Assembly: GCA_011634665.1 (NCBI GenBank)
Contig: WAEK01000039.1
Coordinates: 1-64,000, forward strand
Source: Mortierella sp. BCC40632
Taxonomy: Eukaryota > Mortierellomycota > Mortierellomycetes > Mortierellales > Mortierellaceae
DNA length: 64,000 bases
Direction of reading: 5' to 3'
Made by a program: the position numbers and the translations under genes. Below the pieces are notes generated by a model. It did no database searches, had not been told where the DNA came from, and saw nothing but the letters and a program-made list of their open reading frames with translations. Position 1 is the first letter of the stretch. The number at the start of each line of letters is the position of its first letter. Of the stretch, positions 53,951 through 61,639 are shown piece by piece.

Positions 53951-55297
53951 ATGACTTTCACTTTCACAATATTCGATATCCCGGGAGCAATACCGCTTAT
54001 TGCTAGCCAACTCTCTATTCCAGATTTGGCAACATGTGTCCGCATTAACAAACAATGGCATTTCGATTTCATGCCTTGGCTTTGGGCTTCAATTGACATC
54101 AGCACTTATTCGGATTATGACTATGATGACATATCAAATCCATCTCTTGCATCCATTTCAGCAAACGCGTCAATAATTCGCTTCATTCGGTTAGACTCAA
54201 TGGATATCTCTGAAAAACTATCAAAAGTCTGCTCCAAACTCTCTTCACTCGATGCAACAATAATCACTGTGACGCCCTGGATTGGACAAGCTGCGATAGC
54301 TTTACCTCCTCACGACCACACGAATCAATTATCCTCCTTAATCCAAGCTAACCCTGAACTTCAATCAATTCACCTAAGAGCATCCCTTACTACAAAACAT
54401 ATCCCTTTGCTCATTCATTCCTTGAGTTCTCTCAGCCATTTAACAAATCTTACCTTTAATGTTCAACCGATAAGGGGGCCCTTCGTTGGTCGTTACTTAA
54501 AACTGATTTTCAATAACTGCCCTTTCATAGTTCATCTCACTTTCGCTTGCCCTGTCTTCCCCTCCCACTTTGTTCCACTTATTCATAAAGCAAGCCAATC
54601 GACAAAAAACTTAGCAAAGTTCTCAAGCTTGAGAACGTTGAATGCTCTGGGCTGTACAAACGAATTGCTTGAAATCCTATCAATCTCTTTGAAGATTGAA
54701 TCTCTTGGCCTGTGCTCAGACTTACAAGATCAAGACCTTGTAAACCGCTTAGCAATCTGTCTAAAAAAAACCGATAATATTACCTCCCTGACTTTGCGTC
54801 CATGTGATTCCGACCACTCGCTAGATAACTCATTACTCCTAATTTCTTCCGTCAATATCCTACATCACCTTTCCATCCCACAAATTCCAGATATCAACGA
54901 CGTTGTTGGCCTACTCTGTAACAAACAGAGATACAACTTAAGATCTTTGGATATTGGCCCAGGATCACTCTCAACCTGTATAGATAGTCTAGTTTCCATT
55001 TTGGAAAATTGCTGCTTATTAGAAGTCTTCAACGTCGCCTGCTACATTAATCCCACAAGATTTGTTAATTCTAAATGGGCCTGTCTGCACTCCCTCCTTA
55101 CATTCCAAATCCGCTTGTCCCCCGATTCCGATAATATATTTTTGGATGACGACCTTTTTTCACTGCTTTGGTCAGCACCCCGCCTTCGACGAGTGGACGT
55201 CAACACGGGATTTCTCGTTCCATTCTCATTACCCAAGCTATCTTTTAAAAAAAAAAGGCTAGACTCATTAGTCATAAACGATACAATCTATATCTGA
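53951..55297 (+). CDS. F-box/LRR-like protein, 448 aa
   Basis: ATG 53951, with a TTTAAATAGAGC TATA-like box about 45 bp upstream. The F-box reads FDIPGAIPLIASQL, DLATCVRINKQWHFDFMPWLW. A leucine-rich series follows, then a C-terminal segment (ILENCCLLEVF, CYINPTRFVNSKWAC) shared with the F-box gene at 37.8 kb. The two are paralogues on opposite strands at either side of the Helitron gene, each next to an LPMO-like gene. Probable Skp1-binding adaptor of a ubiquitin ligase. Substrate unknown. Confidence 0.75.
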   Translation: MTFTFTIFDIPGAIPLIASQLSIPDLATCVRINKQWHFDFMPWLWASIDISTYSDYDYDDISNPSLASISANASIIRFIRLDSMDISEKLSKVCSKLSSLDATIITVTPWIGQAAIALPPHDHTNQLSSLIQANPELQSIHLRASLTTKHIPLLIHSLSSLSHLTNLTFNVQPIRGPFVGRYLKLIFNNCPFIVHLTFACPVFPSHFVPLIHKASQSTKNLAKFSSLRTLNALGCTNELLEILSISLKIESLGLCSDLQDQDLVNRLAICLKKTDNITSLTLRPCDSDHSLDNSLLLISSVNILHHLSIPQIPDINDVVGLLCNKQRYNLRSLDIGPGSLSTCIDSLVSILENCCLLEVFNVACYINPTRFVNSKWACLHSLLTFQIRLSPDSDNIFLDDDLFSLLWSAPRLRRVDVNTGFLVPFSLPKLSFKKKRLDSLVINDTIYI

Positions 55298-55372
55298 ACT
55301 TGCCAAGCCCATATACACTTCATTTAAATAGCTAATCCATAACTCTGGGATTCAGCTATCTCTTCAAAAGCA

Positions 55373-56209
55373 ATGCTTCACATACTATTAGTCCTTTATA
55401 TTACAACGACAGCAAGACAAATAAATGCCCACTCCTATGTTGATTGCATAGATTGGCGCTTTAACGATTCCTCAAATCCATCTTGGTCCAACAAAAACGG
55501 ATTCTGTATGGGTTATGCTAGGCGGTTTCCTCTTGATGACACAGCCTTTGGGCAGCTAGATTCCGACTCTCCAAACAGACACTATCAACAATCCCACTCC
55601 AACCCCAATCCGGCTAATTCATTGCCTTGCTCAGATGGAAAACAAGGAGAGGAACCAGGCGCTGACGAGTCTTTCCCGATCTCATTAAATGCTGCTTACA
55701 GAGGGCAGGACAAAAAAGGTCGTCCTTTCGGACAACTAACGACTATTACAGCGGGATCTCAACTATGTATACGATGGCCTGCGAAAAATCACGCTGTTCC
55801 CTCAGAAAAGAATAATCCTATCACCATCTCATTCTCTTCTAACAACCCTACACAAGATCCTTCCCAGTCGTCCTTCTTATCCAACACTCTCACTACCCTA
55901 AACTACAAAAATTGCTCGGATAAGCACTTAGACACTGATATTTGGCCTTGTGGCGATTGTTTGACGATCCCTAACACTTTCCTTCCTGGCAGAAGAGTTT
56001 TGCAATGGCGATGGCTACTTAACGAAAACGAATGGTACACGTCCTGCGCCGATATAGTCGTGGTTGAGAAGCCAACAACAACCACAAGAAATAACCCAAA
56101 TCAAAGGCGACCACCCATTCGCAAACAATCCTCATCAAATCTCACTTTTCCATCTTTGCTTTATCTATTCTATGTGTCGCTACTACTGCTATCTTTCACC
56201 CTTCTTTGA
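55373..56209 (+). CDS. Secreted LPMO-like protein with GPI-type tail, 278 aa
   Basis: A signal peptide (MLHILLVLYITTTARQINA) leaves HSYVDCIDWRF, so a histidine would again be residue 1 of the mature protein. The Cys-rich part (CIDWR, FCMGYARRFP, LPCSDGKQG), the CIRWPAKNHA segment and the final WYTSCADIVVVE strand fit the overall plan of LPMO-like copper proteins. No exact AA family could be named, and it is not close to the AA11-like gene at 39 kb. The C-terminus is basic, then strongly hydrophobic (LLYLFYVSLLLLSFTLL), as in GPI-anchored proteins. The start is 75 bp after the F-box stop, on the same strand. Its 3' end overlaps the next gene by 40 bp. Confidence 0.65.
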   Translation: MLHILLVLYITTTARQINAHSYVDCIDWRFNDSSNPSWSNKNGFCMGYARRFPLDDTAFGQLDSDSPNRHYQQSHSNPNPANSLPCSDGKQGEEPGADESFPISLNAAYRGQDKKGRPFGQLTTITAGSQLCIRWPAKNHAVPSEKNNPITISFSSNNPTQDPSQSSFLSNTLTTLNYKNCSDKHLDTDIWPCGDCLTIPNTFLPGRRVLQWRWLLNENEWYTSCADIVVVEKPTTTTRNNPNQRRPPIRKQSSSNLTFPSLLYLFYVSLLLLSFTLL

Positions 56210-56859
56210 ATAATAAACTTCTTTTGCAAAGACCTTCTGCTATCTACTTCGCTACCAAAAGTCATTACAGCTACATCAATGAGAACTGCCTTGCACAGAT
56301 TTTGCGCCCCTAGTAGTTCTGTTGATAGATGTCCGTCTACTCTCAATCGAGCACCGATCTCCATTTCATAAAACATTTTCTTGCGTTCTTCCGCTGAGCT
56401 GAAAGGCAGCTTCAATCCAACAAAACATCCCAGACCCTCAAGCTGATAGCAGTTATCCAGATATCTCGCAGTAGTCTCATCGTAACCTTCAAATTCCTTT
56501 AGATACTCTTGGTATTCACTCTTCAGTTCCTCCGAATTTTTCCTTATTTTCTGAAAAATACATTTTTCGTTCATCGGCTTACTGCTTTCATCTTCATTGA
56601 ACAGTGCCTTCCGGGCCACTGAAACTTTTGGCGGCGGCTTTCCTACAGGAATCCCTTCCAATGCTTTAGGATAAACAACCTCACCAATAACAACTAGATC
56701 ATCCTTTAAAGTTCCTCGATTATGGAAAATTTTCCCATACTTGACTTGGATAAGTAGGTCAAGCCTCGGCCTAGACTTAACACCTTCTTTCAAGATCTCC
56801 ATCACTACGTCAACATCCTTCGTCTTGGTAGCCTTTGGTTCACCTGAATTCTTGTTCAT
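56170..56859 (-). CDS. OB-like protein, 229 aa
   Basis: ATG 56859, single exon. Two beta-rich parts (RLDLLIQVKYGKIF, DDLVVIGEVVYPKAL; and GLGCFVGLKLPF, GARLRVDGHLSTEL, CKAVLIDVAVM) are separated by a charged helical stretch (KIRKNSEELKSEYQEYL). The second part follows the strand order of the other OB-like proteins in this block ('C-F-V-G-L', 'G-x-R-L-x-V-x-G', 'A-V-L-I-D'). Function inferred only as possible nucleic-acid binding. Its 3' end lies inside the LPMO-like gene on the other strand. Confidence 0.5.
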   Translation of the reverse strand: MNKNSGEPKATKTKDVDVVMEILKEGVKSRPRLDLLIQVKYGKIFHNRGTLKDDLVVIGEVVYPKALEGIPVGKPPPKVSVARKALFNEDESSKPMNEKCIFQKIRKNSEELKSEYQEYLKEFEGYDETTARYLDNCYQLEGLGCFVGLKLPFSSAEERKKMFYEMEIGARLRVDGHLSTELLGAQNLCKAVLIDVAVMTFGSEVDSRRSLQKKFIIQRRVKDSSSSDT

Positions 56860-56993
56860 TCTTCAAACGGCTCTTGTTCTCTATAACTGACATTTCTAGC
56901 TCCAAAGCAATAGGCTTTTATTAATCTATTTAACATGGTCGGCTAACTGCGCATTCCTTATGGCACCATTCTGACTCATTAACTGCAACACCA

Positions 56994-58077
56994 CTAACTC
57001 TCTACAGCTTTCTGAATAACCCAAAGCAAGTTTGCAAAAATAGCTTTAGATTGCCTTCGCCACTTTTTGGACTGATATTGTACCGCGTCATCTTGAGTAC
57101 TAATCCGATAAAGCGGATTTGGTCTACCGGGATCCCTCCATACTGTTAAAAAAGCCCAAGTACTTCCGTTCGTAAGGATACCAAAAACAGGCCTTGTCTC
57201 CTTGGCTTCTTCCTTGCGTGTCCTAGCTCGTTTACGGTTTTCATTAAATCCACTAGAAGAGTATCTGGTCTGGTCCTGACAAAGCCTTTCCAAGTGATCT
57301 TGCCCGCCAATTAACCCATTGTCTTCACTTGACCTCAAAACGCTCACGACAACTCCGACCCTAACCTCCTGATCTCCAAAGCCTTCCTTAATAACAATAT
57401 TGAAGTCAGAAGACAATCCGTTGATGGATCTCCCCCCAACGATAGAGACCTCCTTCTGATAGTATCGAGCAGCCTGAACTAGGTAGCTCTCAACAAGCAA
57501 CTTGAAAAAAGTAAAGTCTCGCGTTCCAGAGTACGTATTCAACCGAGTCTCAATTTCTTCATGAAGGCGTCGAAGAGTCTCCTTGTACTTTCTTGTTCGA
57601 AAAACAATGGACCCAATTGGCTCAAATTTGCCTACATACTCTACTTGATTAGAGCTAATCAGATGGTTACCTAGTATGAAAGTAAGTCTCTGATCTTGTA
57701 AAAACATGAATACTACACACAGCTCCTTGCAGCTACTTACTATATCTTGTAACTTCAACGACCACCTTGACGTCATCCGCACTCGACTCATCGACAAATA
57801 TGGACTTGACTTGACAGGTGGCATCCAACTTGCTCTTATTGACAATATTTTCAATAAAAACTCTTCCTGGAGTATCGGATTTTAAGGAGACTTTCCAAAG
57901 AGTAATATCCGCTACAGCCTCTCCTTGTAACCTCTGCATCCGAATCACTTCCCGAAGGAAGTAAATGCTGTAATTCCAAGGAACATATACCTCAAAAAGG
58001 TTCTTGCAGTAGTCACCATTGAAAATAAAAAAAACTGACTTGAAGATTATTGGTTCAACTGGCTGAATTCTCTCCAT
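56994..58077 (-). CDS. Crinkler-type protein with nuclease-like C-terminus, 345 aa
   Basis: Exon 1 (58077-57744) and exon 2 (57697-56994) join in phase across a 46-bp intron (GTAAGT...ACAAG). The N-domain has the Crinkler order: SVFFIFNGD, YFLREVIRMQRL, DITLWKVSL, then VVVEVTR. The C-terminal part has SYLVQAARYYQKE, a GLSSDFNIVIKEG segment, VRVGVVVSVLRSS and RPVFGILTNGSTWAFLTVW. This resembles the PD-(D/E)XK-like restriction-endonuclease fold of CR/Crinkler C-termini (GxLTDGxxW). The catalytic E-x-K is not obvious, so activity is uncertain. Such proteins act as host-directed effectors or in intra- and inter-genomic conflict. The start lies next to the motif array at 58.3 kb. Confidence 0.7.
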
Positions 58078-58319
58078 GTCACAAAAAGAAAAGAGTGTGC
58101 TGTGGAGACAGAGGTATTTGACGCAAAGCTACAAGCACGCAAAGGATGAAACACGAGAAAGTGAAAAAGATTAAAGTAACTGTGATTACAACTAGGAAAG
58201 TATAGAAGTATTGCGCGGCGAGGTTTCCAGAAACTAGAATCATTTTTACTACTTTTTTTTATTACTCATATCCCTTATATACGTCACAGCCCAAGTACAA
58301 CTCATGAACAAAGCAAAGC

Positions 58320-58800
58320 TAGAAGTGCTTGATCCCAGAGGGATGTGGCTCATTGCCCTCTGCAAACCATGATTGCCTCATCTGTATCTGCAAAAACCCT
58401 TTACTGACATCTTAATCACTTTGCGTCTGCATAGCACCTTCACAACATCGGCGTCTCCAAAACCCACCTTGTTGCATCTGTAAACTCACCAATACATCGT
58501 GCTCAGAAATGCTCGATCCCATAAGGATGTGGCTCATTGCCGTCTGCAAACAACGATTGCCTCATCTGCATCTGCAAAACCCTTTACCGACATCTTACTC
58601 ATTTTGCGTCTGCATAGCACCTTCACAACATCGGCGTCTGCAAAACCCACTTTTTTGGATCTGTGAACTCACCAATACATTGTGCTCATATTCGGGCTCA
58701 TTGTTGTCTGGTTATTTTGCGTCTGCAAACCCCTGTACTACATGGGCTCACAAGATTCGACACATTTACATCTGCTGAACCCCAATTTTAAAAACTACTA
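58320..58800. promoter_or_regulatory. Tandem array upstream of the Crinkler gene
   Basis: Two copies of a unit of about 181 bp (starts near 58327 and 58508) and a partial third. Each contains GGATGTGGCTCATTGCC, GATTGCCTCATCTG, ATCTGCAAAACCCTTTA, TTGCGTCTGCATAGCACC and CATCGGCGTCTGCAAAACC. GCGTCTGCA is the reverse complement of the TGCAGACGC core in the 50.8-51.2 kb array, and TCTGCATAGCACCT is shared with the 40.3-40.9 kb array. Open frames here are not genes. Confidence 0.65.
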
Positions 58801-58824
58801 CATTGGGCTGCATCAGATTCGATC

Positions 58825-59618
58825 TTAAGTCACACAAAGATACTTTATTGCTAACTTTTCCTTTAACTCCTCATTACTTAGTTTCATTCGAACGAATAGA
58901 ACGTCCCTACTCCTGTCTACGTTTGAGACTTGAACTAGATCTAGCTTACCATTTACTGAAAACTCACATCTGTCGTCTCTGCGGTCGTAAGAATAATCCA
59001 TGAGTTGGTCTTCAGAGAGGATTGTCATGATCAGTCTCTGGCCTTTCAGTCCTCCGACTGCCACCTCCCCTGAAAAAACGATATATCCCTGTGACCCGTC
59101 ACAGGTTCCCATCTCTCTTTGAATATTTCTAACGGAGTGGATCGAAATACCTACTGCAGTGCTTGGCTTTTCAATATAGCGATATGTGTCCCCATGTCTA
59201 ACATCGACAAGGATCGGATGATGTAACTCCAACTCAAAATCGCTTTCAAAAGTTTTAACAAGTGGTATTCCGCCTACTACCCTAATTTTATCGCCATATT
59301 TTAACGCTTCTGCTTCCTCAAGTACTTCGGTATCCCTTTTATCCCATTTAATGGCTATTTTTCTACTAAGAAATTTTGAGGGTCTCAAGATTTCTCCATG
59401 GACAAACAACTTGTCAAAGGATTTCTTCTCTGTCGAGGATACATTCAACACCATCAAGGAGCTCCAAGTCCTAATGAATGCATAGTGCATTACAAATTAT
59501 TACTTCAACTCGAACATTACAAACTGCTTCATCCGAAAACCACCTCTTACCAATGAAAGAACTTTCCTGCGTTGTTCTGGCTGATGGCATTTTTTGTTCG
59601 TGATTGTGTTGGGTTCAT
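58825..59618 (-). CDS. Two-exon OB-like protein, 237 aa
   Basis: A TATA-like ATGTATAAGAAG lies about 55 bp before ATG 59618. Exon 1 (59618-59551, MNPTQSRTKNAISQNN) ends at GTAAGA. Exon 2 (59470-58825) follows an ATTAG acceptor, in phase. The protein has two beta-rich halves: KSFDKLFVHGEIL, GDKIRVVGGIPLV, ELHHPILVDV; and GYIVFSGEVAVGGLKGQRL, CEFSVNGKLDLVQV, VLFVRMKL. The pattern fits two OB-like barrels. It faces the small gene at 59797 divergently across about 180 bp. Binding to ssDNA is possible, but it is inferred from fold pattern only. Confidence 0.55.
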
Positions 59619-59796
59619 GGTCTGTACTTAATTTGAAAACCAACACAACCCGCTCCCGCTCTCTTCTTATACATTTCATGTGTTCTTATTGTGCTCTGAC
59701 TCACAATTACCACATTTTATCTCATTCCTCGGCTCCTCTATAAAGCCATGTTCTAACTACCTGATCATCGCATTATCACTAATCAAATACTACAAA

Positions 59797-60123
59797 ATGA
59801 CTGATCCTGATATTTTCCACTTTCATTCAAAGACACCCTTTAGTTCCCAAAGCAATGGTTACTTTTCTGACTCACAAGATTCATCTTTGCCACTGACACC
59901 TGATTCATCAACGCGCTACAACAATCCTAGCAATGCAGACAACCAGAGAAATTTACACAAAACTAGACTCTTCTTCACCCTTCTTGGACGACTTGAAACC
60001 TCGTACATATTCAGCGATCAATTACAGACTTTTTGGTTACAGGCCTTACAAAAAAGTGATCATGGGACGGGCAAGCATTTACTAGAAATGCTAAGACATG
60101 TCAATGACTCTCATAGCGACGTT

Positions 60124-60132
<9 letters not shown>
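59797..60132 (+). CDS. Hypothetical protein, 111 aa, 3' end replaced by 28S rDNA
   Basis: A TATA box (CTATAAAGCC) lies about 55 bp before ATG 59797. The N-terminal half is serine-rich and probably disordered (FHSKTPFSSQSNGYFSDSQ). The second half is helical (LFFTLLGRLETSYIFSDQL, TFWLQALQKSD). The last seven codons and the stop come from 28S rDNA, because the match to rRNA begins at 60111. The natural C-terminus is therefore lost, and the gene is probably truncated by the event that formed the junction. No family was recognised. Confidence 0.5.
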
Positions 60133-60159
<27 letters not shown>

Positions 60160-60203
60160 ACTGAAGCAGAATTCAGTAAGCGTTGGATTGTTCACCCACT
60201 AAT

Positions 60204-60258
<55 letters not shown>

Positions 60259-60656
60259 ATGAAGTGTTGTTGCAATAGTAATTGAAGTTAGTACGAGAGG
60301 AACACTTCATTCGGATAATGGTATTTGGGTCTGCCTGAGCAGGCAATGACCCGAAGCTATCATCCGTTGGATTATGGCTGAACGCCTCTAAGTCAGAATC
60401 CGTGCTAGAACGCGACGATTACCGCCTTTTCCGATATCTAGTTGAATACGAATAGGTCTTCGGGCCCTGAGTCATACTACGTGGGGAGGTCTTGCATGGC
60501 GGAAAGGCTGTGTGAGGCACCTGCTAATGTTAATTTCAAATATTGGAAGAGATAAATCCATTGCAGACGACTTTAATTGAACAGGGTATTGTAAGCAGTC
60601 GAGTAGCCTTGTTGCTACGAGCTGCTGAGATTAAGCCCATTGTTCTACAGATTTGT
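60111..60656 (+). rRNA. 28S (LSU) rRNA gene, 3' end only
   Basis: It starts abruptly inside domain V at TCATAGCGACGTTGC, continues with GATCCTTCGATGTCGG, CCCACTAATAGGGAACG and GTCGTGAGACAGGTTAG, and includes the sarcin-ricin loop sequence AGTACGAGAGGAAC. It runs to the usual fungal end near GTTCTACAGATTTGT. All these segments look intact. Everything 5' of the junction, about 85% of the gene, is absent. The piece lies on the same strand as the short fragments at 18.1 and 21.06 kb. It could be the last unit of an rDNA array abutting the gene block, or an rDNA copy cut by insertion or rearrangement. Confidence 0.95.
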
Positions 60657-61210
60657 ATGTTTCGACATACCATTCTTCTTCTTCTTTTATCCTTTCTGAT
60701 GATTAGCTTGCTGCGTGAAGATCAGAGAGAGAGATCATTGTCTTTGTAAAGAAAAAAAGTTGCAGAGTAATGTAGGGAGAAAGGGAGGGGGGTGGAGTGG
60801 AGGAGTGGAGTGGAGGAGTGGAGTGGAGGAGTGGAGTGGAGGAGTGGAAGGCATCAGATGGATGAGAGAGGAGGGCACCAGATGTGGAAGAGGGGAAGAG
60901 AAGAGGAGGGTATCAGAAGAGGAAGGGGGTAGGAGGCTGCTAACTGGGTCAAGTAGGAAAACCCTATCATCAATCTTCCTTGACCAAGACCGAGCGAAGA
61001 CTCAGACTGGAGAGAGAGAGGGTGTGGGTTCTGGATACGAGGCAAGCCTTTTTCCAGAGTTTGGCTACAAGTAAAGACAAAACATCTATATTTCTGAATT
61101 ACGGCCATACACAGGAGAAAGCTCCGCATCCCGTTCGATCTGCGCAGATAAACTCCTGATGGCAGGGTCAGTACTATGGTGGGGGACCACATGGGAATAC
61201 CCTGTGCTGT

Positions 61211-61251
<41 letters not shown>

Positions 61252-61424
61252 GGTGAGGGGAGTGTGTATGTGTGTGGTGGAGGTTGGGATCATCCTTTTT
61301 GGCTCAAAGAGAAAAAGACATGGATCAGCAAGGCCTGAGAGTTTTTTTTTTTTTTTTTTTTTGACTTGGTTTATCATGGTCACCTCTGATGTGGTCGATT
61401 CCGAAGGCAGGCGTACAGACAAGG
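60657..61424. other. IGS-like low-complexity sequence with long T runs
   Basis: A GGAGTGGAGTGGA pentamer-like repeat lies at about 60790-60850. A run of about 40 T lies at 61209-61250 and one of about 23 T near 61341-61363. There is no gene. The position directly after the 28S 3' end suggests intergenic spacer of the rDNA unit. Confidence 0.6.
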
Positions 61425-61620
61425 CTTGAATCGCTGCCGCTAAGGCTTATTTCGCCGGCTAAGGCTTACTTGATCGGCTAAGGCTTACTTGACCAGCTAA
61501 GGCTTATTTCGCTGGCTAAGGCTTATTTGACCTGCTAAGGCTTATTTGACCTGCTAAGGCTTATTTGACCTGCTAAGGCTTATTTCGCTGGCTAAGGCTC
61601 GTTTTGCAGGCGAAATAAGC
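61425..61620. repeat. 18-19 bp tandem repeat (GCTAAGGCTTATTTG)
   Basis: About ten units of the type GGCTAAGGCTTATTTGACCT, with variants CGCTG and GATC at the 3' side. It ends in GGCGAAATAAGCC, which inverts the unit core. Confidence 0.85.
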
Positions 61621-61639
61621 CCACTTACCCTAACATTTG

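Noticed and set aside
36634..60110. Endogenous large DNA virus
   Set aside because: The density is virus-like, but I found no capsid, packaging ATPase, polymerase or protease; RepHel is a Helitron hallmark, so a virus cannot be claimed.
18107..60656. R2-type rDNA retrotransposon
   Set aside because: No reverse transcriptase or endonuclease domain was found anywhere in the window despite the 28S fragments.
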